Positions 21,396 through 34,800 of a stretch of 64,000 bases of DNA are shown piece by piece. The position numbers and the translations under genes are program-made. The notes under the pieces are model-generated. The model worked only from the letters and a program-made list of their open reading frames with translations, had not been told where the DNA came from and made no database searches. The first letter of the stretch is position 1. Each line of letters opens with the position of its first letter. The DNA comes from Amaurobius ferox (Eukaryota > Arthropoda > Arachnida > Araneae > Amaurobiidae), in assembly GCA_951213105.1 (NCBI GenBank), contig OX578142.1, forward strand, positions 4,604,649 through 4,668,648, read 5' to 3'.

Positions 21396-23084
21396 AAAAG
21401 GGATAACATTATGTAAAATGCTATGACTATACAAACATCACTGATTCTAAAAATTTGAGATCACACCTGCAAAGAAAGACATAAATGTAAGATCAATGCA
21501 TACATTTTATGACTGGATACTTTGAAGAGGAATGGGACGCACACTTTGATAACCAGGCATTCTTTTGACTCTTTTAGGGTCATTCTATGCCAAATCATCA
21601 ACATCATAGTAATGGATTTTACTCCAAAATTAAAAATAGCTTATATACCTAGGAAGAAGGAAAAAGCTAGAATTTCAATTTTTTTTTTTTTTAAAGTAGA
21701 AGTGAAGATGTTGCCTCTTGAAACATCATTCGAGGTCATATTTCTGTGAAAAATATGTTTATTCTTTCCAAAGTATAATCACTTGTATTCATCATAAACC
21801 AATATTTTAGGTGTCATTTTAAGATTTTTTCAATTTAGCTCGTAAAATTAAAACAGGAATAAAATTTGGTAACTTAAAGAGACTGCTATTACCACGGATT
21901 GCTATTACCATAAATGTGACTGTAAATCCACGTTGTCATGCTGATTGGCATTACAGTGCACATGGCCATAACTATACATTGGCCTGGATAAAAGGCAATT
22001 TTCCGCAGAAAATTATGAAAATTCTGTAATCCGTTGTATGAGGATGTTTCTCGAGAAAACTATAGAGAATTCGTAGTAACTAGAATCGGTAGGTACAAAC
22101 AGGTCTTCACGGACAAAGTCATAGATTACAGAGGAAAAATTATCGAAACAAAACATAAGCATTTCCATCCACCTCCGTTTTAAGAAATTTTTCAAAGATG
22201 GAAATCTATCCTGTGTACGGAAAACTTGCACACATGTCCATATCATCAGTTATCATCTAAGCTCTATCTATAGCCAATTTTGAGATATAAATGTTGAGTC
22301 ACAATTTTTGAACCAGAAGTAGAAATCCATAGTGAACCTCCAACCCCTCAGAAATATGATGCTAACTTCAAATCAGTTATCATCTGAGCTCTATCTGTAG
22401 CAGATCCCAAGAAATAGATGTTTCAAGGAAACAAGAGAATATGGTATGGCAAATTTTTGCCAACAATAAAATTCATAATATAGCACAACCTTGATTAAAA
22501 GAATGCCAAGGGAGAAACATAAATACTTGTCAAACCGAGGTGCTACTGCATAAACTAAAATCTTACCTTTAGATACGTTTTAAAATTTGTTGTGGCTTCT
22601 CAAAAGTCCCATTTATAACTACATATTTTGGTTTCCATAATTGGCATTCTGCCTTACTTTCCCATTAACATTAACAGATATTATTTTAAAACATTTCGCA
22701 TCTAATACTGCACATCGTGCATATTATAATCCCTTAATTATCTAAATACATTTGTATAACAAGTAGCAGTATCTTCTATCTTTTGTCATGTCTTTGCAAT
22801 AACTAACTGCAATACATCTCTTTAATTAAACTTAAAATATAATAATGCACAGCAGAGCTTGAATTGCCTGCTTGTGAATGTTACTGTTTTCACAAAAAAT
22901 GCAACTTTAAGTTTTCTTCTTGCCCCTTTTCTTTAAATACATAGACAGGAAGAAGAAATCTATCAAACAGCATCATTACATTAAATCCAACATGAGTGTA
23001 AAGTTTAGAACAAACACGATATTTTTCAAATGCTACTACAGTTCACAAATACTAAACATCCCACTAATGAACATTTTTATCAGC
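21396..23084. other. Intergenic, no gene seen
   Basis: AT-rich. The block ATCAGTTATCATCTRAGCTC is repeated at ~22242 and ~22373 (131 bp apart), a small diverged duplication. Short ORFs lack support. Confidence 0.5.
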
Positions 23085-23091
23085 GCCAGGT

Positions 23092-24780
23092 TACAGTGTC
23101 TAGAAGGAATAGTGTGCCGACTGAGACAAAAAACAGGTTCCCTAAAAACCGCCTCCTCCAGACGGCGTTGATCTCGAATAAGCGGTCTAAAGCGGAGGAG
23201 TTAACATTGAAACTAATGGGAATTTAATGCAAATGAAATGACCGATATCTTTGAAAATAATTGATGAATTTGTGTGAAATTTGGAATAATTATTGCAAGT
23301 GGTATACACAAAAAGTTATTTGATTTTCAGACAGATTGAGCTAGAGATATATTCGTATTTTTAAGTTTTATTTAACTTTATTTGTGGTCGTTCAAACATT
23401 TGAGATCCAAAATAATCAATTTCATTCATCACAGTAAAGTGAAATTCGGTATGATGTTTTCTCTTGTGGTACATTTCAGTTCTTTCGATTTTGAAGCTTA
23501 TTGGGCTAGTCTGTCCTGGGCCCGCCATAGGACTTTACTTGTTTTTGGTATAACTCGAGAATAGGTGTATCTAAAAATTCGAAGTTTAGCATATCCTAGT
23601 CATTTGCTGTATATTTTAACTCTTTGGATTAAAAATCTTATCGATTTAGCCCGTCCTGAGCCCAACAAGAGGAACATATCGTTTTTTCGAGAATAATTCA
23701 AAATTAGGAGTATCTAGAATGTCTAAATTTAATATATCATTGTCCTTTGTGGTATATTATATTTCATCGCTTTTCGAACCTTATCGGGCTAATCCGTCTT
23801 GGCCCACCATAGAAATTTACTCGCTTTTTGAATAACTCGATCAAACGGAGTAGCTAAAAAATGTAAATTTAGTATATCATTTCCTTTTGGATAGATTTTA
23901 ATTTAGATTTTGGACCCCCTCTGTGTAGCCCGACCTGAGCCCACCAAGAGGGATATATCGTTTTTTGAGAATAACTTAAAATTCGGAGCATCTAGAATGT
24001 TTACATTTAATATATCATTGTCCTTTGTGGTATATTATATTTCATCGCATTTCGAACCTTATCGGGCTAGCCCGTCTTGGCCTGCCATAGAAATTTACTC
24101 ACTTTTCAAGAATAACTCTATCAAATGGAGTAACTAAAAAATGTAAATTTAGTATATCATTTCCTTTTGGATGGATTTTAACTTAGATTTTGAACCCCAT
24201 CGGGCAAGCCCGTTTTGGGTCCGCTGAAGAATGCATTCGTTTTTTAAGAATAACTCGAGAACCGCAATAGCTAAAAATTCCAGTTTAACATGTCGTTGGC
24301 TTTTGTGGTATATTTAAGTTTCTTCGGATTTGAACTTTATCGGAGGTAGCCCGTCCTGGGCCCGACATAAGAATGGACCCGTTTCTTTAGACTAACTTAA
24401 AAATCGGGACAACTAGAAAATATAAATTTAGTACATCCTTATCTTTTGGGGAATATTTTAATTCCTCCGATTTTGAACTTTATCGGGGTAGCCCGTCATG
24501 GGCCTGACATAGGAATGGACCTGTTTTTTTGGAATAACTGAAAAAGCAAGACAGCTAGAAAATATAAATTTAGTGCATCCTTATCTTTTGGGGAATATTT
24601 TAATTCCTTCGATTTTGAACCGTATCGGGCGAACCTGTTTTGGGCCCGCCTTAGAAATTCACTTTTTGGGAGGAATAACGCTATAATCGGAGTATCTAAA
24701 AGTTCCAAGTTTAGAATGTCGTTGTCATTTGCGGTATATCTTAGCTCATTGGATTTAAAACCTTAGTGGGCTAGCCCGAT
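23092..24780 (+). repeat. Left arm: unique 0.4 kb plus ~10 x 140-bp repeats
   Basis: The outer 400 bp match the right arm inverted over long stretches (for example GCGGTCTAAAGCGGAGGAGT). From ~23500 a block CGGGCTAGCCCGTCNTGGGC recurs in variant form near 23504, 23647, 23793, 23927, 24063, 24203, 24342, 24482, 24625 and 24766. Every ORF here (about 60-75 codons) is a repeat artefact. Confidence 0.88.
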
Positions 24781-24850
24781 CTGTGTAAACCCACATTCGA
24801 TCGTCCACCTCCCTTATCCTAGATCTTGACTACGCTTATATGCAAGAGAA

Positions 24851-25078
24851 TTAAATAATGCAAAACCAGTCATTAGCAAAATGCAACTCACAAACCACAG
24901 AGTTTTTGTTTAGAACTTTATCTGCACGAGGAATTAACTTTGTCCATTTAGCTCTCAGTTCATCGTTGTCAGGAGCTTTATATAGAGAATATTTGCCTCT
25001 GAAATTTTTGTAACCTGTTTTACATTCAGGTACGAAGCAGTGTCTGTCATTCACTTTCTTTTTAGAATTTGAGGACAT
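24851..25078 (-). CDS. THAP zinc-finger protein, N-terminal fragment of a P-type transposase
   Basis: 75 codons from an ATG at 25078. A THAP C2CH module fills almost all of it: C14 and C19 (CFVPEC), C63 and H66 (CELHF), with the conserved P36 and W45 between. The finger would bind DNA, by analogy with P-element transposase at subterminal sites. The ORF stops eight codons after CELHF, where a real gene would run into the RNase-H-like catalytic part. An intron may begin in this tail, but only the left arm lies downstream, so the remainder was lost. The alternative is a captured host THAP exon. A 112-codon frame upstream (25571-25233) has no recognisable domain. Confidence 0.7.
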   Translation of the reverse strand: MSSNSKKKVNDRHCFVPECKTGYKNFRGKYSLYKAPDNDELRAKWTKLIPRADKVLNKNSVVCELHFANDWFCII

Positions 25079-26334
25079 GCTTCATAGACTATAAAAACTA
25101 TTAAATATGTTGATAGATCTATTAGAAAACTGATATAATATGGCTATAAAAACAGCCCTTTTTAATCCAAATATAGAAACAAAAATATTGATTTTCAACG
25201 TCAATTACAACATCGAACATCAACGTCAAACATCAAATGAGTGAAAGCTTGTTGCTTATAGTTTCGAAAAATATTTCTTTCTGAGTGGGTTCATCCTGTC
25301 CAATCTTAGAACGAAAAAGAATAGTGCACATGTGACGGTTCTTAGTAAAAACAGATTCGATCTCAGATGACCAATGTGCTAATGAGATACTTCCTATTGT
25401 ATCTAGAGGCCACCCTGAAGGCAGTACAAAATATCCTTTCCTGGTGTTCTGCCCATTTCCAGAGCCCCCGCTGATTTGCGGATCTTTTGAGCATTGTTCG
25501 TGTAAGAGATGTGGCAATTTGCGGAAACGTATGTAAAGGAGACGCGCCTGCCGAAATAAAATAGCGGTCAATTACATGTCCACTCTCAATCGAAATTCTT
25601 ATCAGCGCTATCTTTCACCGTACAAAGAGACAGCACTTGTAGGCAGCCCCCACCTTGTTCTAATGTTCAAGCGGCAATGGTGTTTTATGTTTTTCTTCCA
25701 AATTCACAAGGCCACCGACAGGCATTTTTCCTAGTAGCCGAACATATGAGATAAAACAAAATATCTGCCAGACATTCTAATACATTCTCTTTTTAGGTTT
25801 ATATGGTAATATGTATCAAAATGCAAAACAAAAGTTTGCTTTTAAAGCATTCATTCAAGTTATTCATATAATGCTTTTAAAAATTATTGAAAATTTTCAA
25901 TTTCAAGTAAACAAAATCAATACATGCGGTCCAAATTTCTGTTAAAGAAATAAAATTATCTTCGTAAAAAGCAGAATACAACTCAAAATACTAATATTAA
26001 CCAGTTTCGAAGTCATAAAACCTTCATCGTCAGATCACAGAACCGCAACCTTCACTCGTACTCCCAGTGCACCGACCCAACATCTGTGGACAAATTTCGC
26101 ACTTCTTAGCTCATTTGCATATGGATGTAACTATGTATCTAGGAAAAAAGGGGGGGTCGAATGGAGCTTATAGTACAAAATTCATTTTTTTTTTAAAATA
26201 TGGACAAGTTTGAAAACTAATGTAATTGTTCGGCAAATGAGGTTTTTTATCACACATCCTATCTCCCATGCCTAAGCCACTAATTATAATTATATATACG
26301 CCAAAAATATTAAATTCTACCCGAAAAGGAATTA
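25079..26334. other. Interior of the foldback element upstream of the THAP ORF
   Basis: A relatively GC-rich patch at 25240-25720 could hold the promoter or leader of the THAP gene; it includes an unassigned minus frame at 25233-25571. The rest, to 26334, is AT-rich with no domain. Confidence 0.4.
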
Positions 26335-28275
26335 ATATACTAAATTTGGATTTTCTATCTGCTCCAGTTTTCAGGTTATTCTAAAAAAATGAGTATATTC
26401 CTATGGCAGGCCTAGCACGAGCTAGTTGAATGAAGTTTAAAGTCGAAAAAATGAAATATATCACAAACGACAATAACATGCTAAACTTGGGATTTTTAGC
26501 TACTCCAGTTCTCGAGTTATTCATCAAACACGATCGCATTCCTAAGACGGACTCAAGACGGGCTAGCCCGATGAGGTTCAAATTATAAATTATGATAAAC
26601 CCCAAAAGAAATTGATATACTAAATTTAGATTTTTTAGCTGCTCCGATTTACGAGCTATTCTCGAAAAATGAGTACATTATCACTATGTCGGGCCCAAGA
26701 TAGGCGAGTCTGATAAGGTTCAAAATCCAAAGAAATAAAATATACCCTAAAAAACAATGATATACTAAATTTAGATATTCTAGCTGCTACAGTTTTGGAG
26801 TTATTTCTAAAAAACAAGTAAATTCTTTTTTTTTTGTTGGGACCGGGACGGGCTAGCACGATTAGGTTTTAAATCCAATGAGCTTAGACATACCGCAAAT
26901 GACAACAACATTCAAAACTTGAAACTTTTTGATACTCCGGCTTTAGAGTTATTCCACCAAAAAAGTGAATTTCTAAGGCGGGCCCAAAACGGGTTGGCCC
27001 GATACGGTACAAAAACAAAGGAATTAAAATAATCCCCAAAAGATAAGGATGTACTAAACTTATATTTTCTAGTTTCCCCGATTTTCCAGGTATTCTAAAA
27101 AACGGGTCCATTCCTATGTCGGGTCCAGGACGGACTACCCCGATAAAGTTCAAATGCGAAGAAACTTAGATATACCCCAAAAGCCAACGACATGTTAAAT
27201 TTGGAATTTTTAGCTACTTCGGTTCTCGAGTTATTTTTTCAAAAACGAATGCATTCTTCAGCGGATCCAAGACGGGCTAACCCGACGAGGTTCAAAATCT
27301 AAATTAAAATCCGTCCAAACGGAAATGATATACTAAATTTACATTTTTTACCTACTCCGATTGATCGAGTTACTTTTTAAAAGCGAGTAAATTTCTATGA
27401 CGGGCCCAAGACGGGCTAATCCGATACGGTTCGAAATGCAATGAAATGTAATATACCCCAAAGGACAATGACATATTAAATTTATACATTCTAGATGCTC
27501 CGAATTTTTAGTTATTCTCAAAAAACGATATATTCCTTTTGTTGGGCTCAGGACTGGCTAGCCCGATAAGATTTTTTATCCAAAGAGTTAAAATATACAG
27601 CAAATGGCAAGGATATTCTAAACTTCGAAGTTTTAGATACACTTGCTCTTGAGTTATACTGCGAAAACGGGTGAGTTTCTAAGGCGGGCCTAAGACGGGC
27701 TAATCCGGTACGGTTCAAAATTGAAAGAATTAAAATACACACCAAAAGAAAACGATATATTAAATTTAGGTTTCCAGAGTTCTCTGATTTTCAAGTTATT
27801 TTCTAAAACCAGGTAAAGTCCTATGGCAGACCCAGGATGGGCTAGACCGATAAGCTTCAAAATCGAAAGAATTGAAATGTACCACAAGAGGAAACGTCAG
27901 AACGAATTTCTCGTTAATGTGATAAATGAACCTGATTATTTTGGACCTCAAAGGTTTGAACGAACACCAGATCAAGTTAAATAAAATTTTAAAAATACGA
28001 ATATATCCCTAGCTCAATCTCTCTGAAAATCAAATGACTTTTTGTGTATACTACTTACAATAATCACACCAAATTTCACACAAATTCTTCATTTATTTCG
28101 AAAGATATCGGTCATTTTATTTGCAATAAATTTCCATTAGTTTCAATGTTAACTCCTCCGCTTTAGACCGCTTATTCGAGACCAACGCAGTCTGGCGGAG
28201 GCGGCTTTTCAGGAACATCTCCCAGCATTGGGAGGTATAGGCAGTGTCGGCACACTATTAGTTCTAGATACTGTA
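26335..28275 (-). repeat. Right arm: inverted ~11 x 140-bp repeats plus unique 0.4 kb
   Basis: The reverse complement of the left-arm unit recurs near 26421, 26561, 26700, 26850, 26990, 27130, 27270, 27410, 27550, 27695 and 27835. The outer end carries a ~30-bp extra segment with a small hairpin (CTCCCAGCATTGGGAG, ~28220) not present in the left arm. Confidence 0.88.
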
Positions 28276-28283
28276 GCCAGGTT

Positions 28284-31195
28284 GAAAAAAGATGTTTAGA
28301 TTAACTTCTAGAAATGAAATCAATGACTAGACAAAATACAGATTAGCCATTTTTTCTTTTGTGAATTGTTCATTTGCGGTTCAAACACAATAGTTTGAAA
28401 TCTGAAGAAATGTATTTTGAAAATACAAAATACTTTGAAAATGTATTTTCGATACATTACCAAAATACTTTGCTTTTTCAGTTCAAAATACAAAATACAA
28501 ATGTATTTTGAAAATGTAATTTAAATGTAATTCAAATTTCGATACTGCCCAACTCTGAATGTATGCAAATATTTTCGAGAAGGAAAAAATATCAAACTTA
28601 TGTCCACTGGATAGAAAGTCAATATGTTAAAATTTAATTACAGAATATTAAAAATAGTGTTCTATAATCGATCTTAATATTCTTTTGCCAAAATGTGAAG
28701 AAAAAAAATGAGTAACTATCAAATACAAATTAAGTCTTTCTTAGATTGATCGTCAAATACTAAATCCATGTTACTATTTTTTTTTTACAGTCCCTCTGCA
28801 AGCTGCAATTTTTGCATTGTCTGCTGATCTCAGAGCAAATTCAAAAATCTCTTGCACTTTTAAAGGTTTTATGGGAGATTCCTTTTTTTTTAAATATAAT
28901 ATTATACTTTGGCAAAAATCTCTCAAATTTTCTGTAAAAGTTTTTAATGTTGTTTCATTTTTCGTTAACAATTTGTGACAGCCTTTCTGGTAATATTGTA
29001 GGTTTGAATTAATTTTTTAATTTATATAAAATCGAAAGTGTATATATTTACTCCACATATACAGTACTGTTCATGTAAAATTAATAATCAAAATAATCTG
29101 ATGTCAGCAATTGTCAAGAAAAAAATAATACATCTAGTACTATATTTTGATTTACTCTCCTATTTAAAGCTTCAAATGATTGAAAATTGAATCCTTTAAA
29201 AAATCAAAATGTTTTAAGTTAAAGACTAGCCTGTATAAACACATGCATCCATGCAAGTAAATAAGTAGATATTAAAAAATAAAAGGATTAACTGGAAATC
29301 AAAATATTTCAATAATTATATTTCAGGCAATTAAGAACTGAAGCACATGATGAAATATAATGATTTACAAAAGCATTTCAAACCACAAAAACAGAAAAAA
29401 TAAAAGAGTAGAATAAAATTTACTTAAAATAACAATATGCATTTATGCGAAATACGATTATTCCCTTACAGCTGCTGTAAAAAAATACTGGATTATTTTA
29501 AAAGGAGGGATGCAAGTCCATAGGCCCTTGGCAGCAATTGATAAAGTGGCTATGATCAAACCATAACAGATGACGCAACCAGTCTAAAAAATGGAGACTG
29601 ACAATCAAATGATGAGTTACAGGAGGGTTATGACCTCTAATCCCCCTCCCCATAAACAAAGCTTTTCACATTTATTAAGTTCTAAATCTCTTTATAAGAA
29701 AACAAGATGACTAGTTTTGTAATGATTAGGTGAAAGAAGAATTCCATAAGAAAATTCATTTAAAAACATGTTGTCATATATATGTTCTCAGAAACTAAAG
29801 TGCCTGAAATCCAAGCTTATGCAAAGCTACTTCCTTGAGAATATTTTACTTGACCCACAGAAAAAACTAAATAACTTTAAAAAATGCATAAGTGTCCTTT
29901 CCTCAAAAAATAGTTCAGTTAAAATTTATAATTCCTCTAATTTAAAAAAAAAATATATATATATATATAATGTTTTAGCATTACCACATGGAAATTAACC
30001 ACTCAGTAATTGCATAACATCTAGTACTTGAAAAACTCGAAGTTTAGGGATTTCAAAAATTCAACAAAACTGAAAATTTACATGGAAACATATAATGAAG
30101 AACCAAAACAAAATGAAATACCTGAAATATGGATTATTATAAAATCTGAGAAATCTAAGCAAAATTAATTTAAATTCCTCAATATTACAATATAGTAATT
30201 ACAAAAATTTCAATGGTAACTATTCAAATATATACATGTATATATTTATTTAAACAAGAATGCACACTTACCAGTTAAAATTGGGGAAAAATAAGGGCTT
30301 GTTTTAGTTAACACCTGTCAAACAACAAAAAGTAATAAGCAAAATAACATTATAAATACAGTGAAATGCTAAAATCAAAATTAGAAGCAATTCTTGAATT
30401 TGGTACAGATGGAATTTTCGGTTTCCAGGTACTCACAATATTAGCAATAGCTGTCAAAAGTTGTATTCTTGTATTTATAGACATGAAGGTGCCCTGGGTA
30501 ACAGGGACATATTTAAGCCCCCCCCCCACCCCCACCCCTCTGAAACTGAAAAGTTTCAAAATGCTTCCTAAACAAAACACACGTGATAAAAAAAAAATCT
30601 ACTGAATCCTCATTCAGTTTGTCATTGTGAAATCCTTGGATTTGAAAAACAACCTATTTTAACTGCAATAAATAAATGAAAATAAATAAATACTAAAAAA
30701 ATAGAATAAGTGCTCAGATTTTAGAAATTAAGAAATCAAAAAGAAGTGCTTCGGCTACTGCGGCACTATTAATAGGAGGGAAATTCTCCTACTGTGGTAA
30801 AACCCGAAGTGCGCAAATTTGGAAAAATTTCGGTTCCTGAAGCTGGCAGAAAAAGCTAAGATCAAAATCTAATTATTTAGTGAATAGAGGTCTGCACAGG
30901 TTTAATTTAAAATTTCACCTGGCCCGAAAATATTAAGATTTACTCAGCCAAAGCCCAGGAATTTTTTTAAATATTTCACCCGAGCCTAACTTATCCCGAA
31001 AGCACTCAAAGCCAGTCCCAACCTGAATTTTTTTGTAATACATTGAAGCTTGTTGCCTCGTATGATGATCCCAAGTTATATTACATATAGTAATAAATTA
31101 AAAAGACCCAAATTTGAAATATCTGTACAAATCCATAATGGGCATTACTGTTAAGTATGTTTTCATTTATCATTTTGGTTTGATAATATCAGAAA
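28284..31195. other. Intergenic, with a hAT-like end fragment and weak exon-like stretches
   Basis: 28400-28557 has many ATGTATTTTGAAAAT/AAAATACAAAATAC motifs and ends in CAGTATC on the minus strand behind CAGAGTTGGG, a common single end of a hAT-type MITE; the other end was not found. 30361-30428 on the plus strand has an AG before and CAG/GTACTC after a 22-codon open frame, too little to call a gene. A C-rich run is near 30520. Confidence 0.4.
28774..29010 (-). other. Possible terminal exon of an unknown gene
   Basis: A minus-strand open frame without an ATG ends in TAG at 28774-28776. It encodes a helical, Lys-rich peptide (for example VQEIFEFALRSADNAKIAAC). An AG acceptor (TACCAG) lies upstream, but the pyrimidine tract is poor. 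The plus strand offers a competing interpretation, because a strong T-tract plus ACAG (28778-28790) precedes another open stretch. No family recognised. Confidence 0.25.
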
Positions 31196-31811
31196 TTAAC
31201 CCCTTACCTGTGGAGTATATTTCAGGAAAATGTGTCAAAAATGGAAATTTTTTTTATGCTTCAGTTTTGTGCATTATAACATTTAAAAAGTTTAGAAAAA
31301 TTTTATTTTGTAAAAATATAAATTTTTATATGAAATAACTACTATATTTAATATTTTGACATACATGTGGAAAATTAATGGATTATATTCATATTTTACT
31401 CAAAATTGTTTAATTATAGCAAAATAAATCAAATAATCTTTTGAATTTCACAAATCATTTCACAGAATAATTTTTCAGAATTTCACAAATCTTTTATAGT
31501 ATGATATTACGAAAACATGGCACGGCACACAAGCCTACATCACACTCTTTACATTAAACTCGGTTTATATCCCGCCTAATCAAGCTAGCTGATCCCGCCT
31601 ACTTGGAAAAAAAATGTGGACAAGTATCGCCATCTTTTGGAAAAACAGTGAATTATATTGTAAAGCATTTGATTAAGCAAAACGAACTCAATTCGGGATC
31701 AACGGAATAGAAACACTTAATTTTCTCTTGCCCGAAGTCAGTTCGGGCATTCCAAATTTAGTGCAGAGGGGTTGCCCGAACTGGATTCGAGTGACACAGG
31801 CAAGGGGTTAA
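31196..31811. mobile_element. piggyBac MITE, 608 bp, TTAA flanks
   Basis: TTAA at 31196-31199 and 31808-31811 flank ends CCCCTTACCTGTG (left) and, inverted, CCCCTTGCCTGTG (right). There is no transposase. The ends differ after CCCCTT from the complete piggyBac at 16.3 kb, so a different transposase probably mobilised it. A 74-codon frame spanning the left end is spurious. Confidence 0.85.
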
Positions 31812-34800
31812 ATGAGAAAACGGCTCTTCACTGACATTATGTTGAAAAAATGCTTTATTAACCCATTATCAATGAACAATAGAAACCCCAAGTTATCAAT
31901 GAACAATGCAATGCCCTTTTGTTAGCACCCATCAGCACCAAATATTCTTGACTGCAGTGATTGCAATGCAAAACAAATATGTTATATGCCACAATTGTTA
32001 ATATTTTAAAAAATATTTCAATGCAATTAAACTTACTATGTAATATAACATAGATATTATTTTCTTTGATTATGACACAATTCTGAATATTTTTAAAATT
32101 TAATAATTTTAAATTAAAAGTGGTAGATGTTTAGAATACAAATATAAATAAATTCAAGGACAATAATTCGTCTTAGCTATATATTAATTTTAAATTATAA
32201 CAGTTTGCTCAAATAAATTTCCATTCAATATTTGTTTTCGAAAAGAAATCGAAGGAAGTGTTTTACTTTAAAAATAGAAATTATTTAATTTTGATAATTT
32301 AGAAACATTTGGAATCTAATAATTAAAATTAAAATCACAGAAAAAATTGAAACTAAAATATCAGTGTTAAATTTTAAGTAAGCAGTACTTACTAGCCTTT
32401 TTATTAACACTTTACAATATAGTTAAAAAGTGTTTATGACTTTGTTCATTCTGTCTGTCCGTTCGCACGATAACTGCTGTAAAAATGACTTTATCAAAAT
32501 GAAATTTTAGTATGTTGTTCAGACGGTCTGTGGGACATATGGGAATATAAATGAATAATATCACCCAATTAGTTTTGGATTGAACCCGGGTTAAAAAAAT
32601 GAAATACAATGAACCCTATGGGACCTAATTTTTCAAACATTTTTTAAGTGAATTTAAAATTCACAAATTGCTTCGAAAGTTTTATGAAATATTCAAATTA
32701 ACCCATAAAAAATATGAAAAAAATTTCAGCAAAATATATTCGGTAGTTTTCTAAATAAAAATTAAAATAATAATTACACCCATATTATATGAAGCAATCA
32801 CGTGACCCACTTCAAAATAAAATATGGCATCCATCTTGTGATTTTTAAAGTTCTTTTTAATTTATATTTAGTGTTGTATCCATTCTAAAACTGCTTTATT
32901 TTTGCTTAATTTCTGTGCATCTATATTCTAAAACAATGCAATTACAACAGTGGCGCCGGAACCCATGGGTGCAACTTCCACCCACAGATTTTTGTCTGTG
33001 GGTGCAGTGCACCCAGAGAAATTTGAGGAAAGTTCAATATTTTTTGTTGCTAATCATCTTTTAAATACTATTGGAATGAGATTTTCCCGAAAATATATTT
33101 AAGTGAAAATGGTGTGAATGAACAATCCAACTTCATAGTTCAGAAATCAGGTGGGAATTATTTAGGCTGAAGCAATTACTTACTTAGCCTACCACTTTTT
33201 GACTTTAGAGCTTAAAATGTTCGGTGCAGTTGGTGATCGGGCTGAAAGACAGAGTTTTTACAAATTAAGCTCCCACACTCTCGGGGCAAACTGTTCAGAC
33301 AATGGTAGTATTGTTTGCCCCAATGTGGGTGCATTATCATATCTAGGATAATCCAGCTTAAAATAATTTGTAATAAATTCTAGGGTATTGGTGCTAAAAG
33401 GACTTAAAATTACCAAATAAATCTGCTATGGGTGCGTTGAACCGTTACCCCTCTCGGTGGCAAAGATTACACTTACTGCAAAATTCTGCACAAATATATT
33501 TTATTGTTAAGGGAAATTATACTATTCCATTTCAGTGGGTGCATGAACAATATTGATAGAAAAGTTCAAACTATTTATGAACAAAGTTCAAAATGCATGT
33601 GCTAAATATTTGTATGATATAAAATAAAAAAAGGTCAGCTTGAAAACTTTCAGAATTTTACATGGATTAAAACTGTACTTCTGTTTATTTGATGGAAGAA
33701 GTATCCTAAAAAAAAAAAAATGCTGTTAAGCCTTTCCATTTCTATAGTAACATGAAAATTTTTAAAAGGATTCTGTGCATAAAATATCTGAAACTTTAGA
33801 CATCAGGGAAGAATAAGCAAATAATGTTAAGTAAAAACACCATTCTCTGGAGCTAATTTCTTTAAAAATAAAATTTTTAAGCACTATAGATTGGTGCATG
33901 GATTAGAGTTTTTGCACACGTTATGTAAAATAAATGCTTTATAAAGCATTATCACTGAAATATCATAAAATTTGCTATATTTATTTATTTTAATTTAATT
34001 ATATACAAATATAGGACGTTGGATGTGATGTGTGTATATGTGAGGTGTGAGGGGGAGCCTCACATCCACTCCTGTTTACTGTAACATTCCAAACATCAAG
34101 TACCAGATCGTCTAAAACTTTTATAATGGTAAAATAAAATCTTCAACAAAATACTTTGTTCATTCATTAATAACAGCAAAAAGATAATTAAAAGCATTAA
34201 TAGGTTTCAGAAGCAAAATGTAGCATTCTTCTGCAGGATAGAGGGACAGAGCAGCCGCACCAGTAAGGCAAGAATGCGGCTGATCAGCATTAAAACAGAT
34301 GCATTCTTATATTTCTTTCTATTCTTATACTCTTTGCTGGTGTAGTTGATATCTGTCTATCCTGACAAAAAGGCTCTTTTTACTTTTGAAATCAGCTGAT
34401 ACTTTTTATCAATTTTTATGGTGTTCATATCAGAAACTGGGCTGAAGAGAATTGATTATTAATAAAATCGGATTGTAAAGTAGTGATTGATTACTCACAA
34501 TACGGGGCTCTAACGGATTTATTTTTATGGAACTCTGGAGAGCGTCCCTGAAGAAAATTCCAGACAACACATATGCTTGGAAATCTTAAGACGGTCTGTA
34601 ATGTGATAGGGATGGCATGTAATCAATATACTAGTTCATCTACTCTAATAATGGCTTTAAACCGTTTGATAAGGGTAATAGGTAAAGATTCGACGCCGGA
34701 ACTTTTCTTTCTTTGTAGGAAACATGGTAGAAGTTCAGGAATGCTTTATTAGGTACGTTATTTCTTTTACAAATGCTCAAGTGGAAGAGACAACTGAGCA

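Larger units (their letters stand above)
23092..28275 (-). mobile_element. Foldback element with THAP ORF (P/Galileo-like)
   Basis: A 5.18-kb element is bounded by inverted ends TACAGTGTCTAGAA (left) and TACAGTATCTAGAA (right, inverted), with GCCAGGT directly repeated outside (23085-23091 and 28276-28282; the next base T also matches). Each end carries a long inverted arm (~1.7 and ~1.9 kb). The outer ~400 bp are unique; the rest is an array of a ~140-bp repeat. Between the arms is ~1.55 kb with a THAP zinc-finger ORF on the minus strand. THAP domains form the DNA-binding part of P-superfamily transposases. Galileo, a Drosophila P-superfamily foldback element, combines THAP, long repetitive ends and 7-bp duplications. 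The catalytic domain is absent, so this copy is an internal deletion. Assignment is mixed: structure seen, family inferred. Confidence 0.75.

Noticed and set aside
24496..27887. Many 60-90-codon ORFs in the foldback arms
   Set aside because: They recur with the 140-bp period and are by-products of the repeat.
23092..28275. Tc1/mariner reading of the foldback (TA plus CAGT ends)
   Set aside because: The flanks match for 7-8 bp and the only protein is THAP, which favours the P superfamily.
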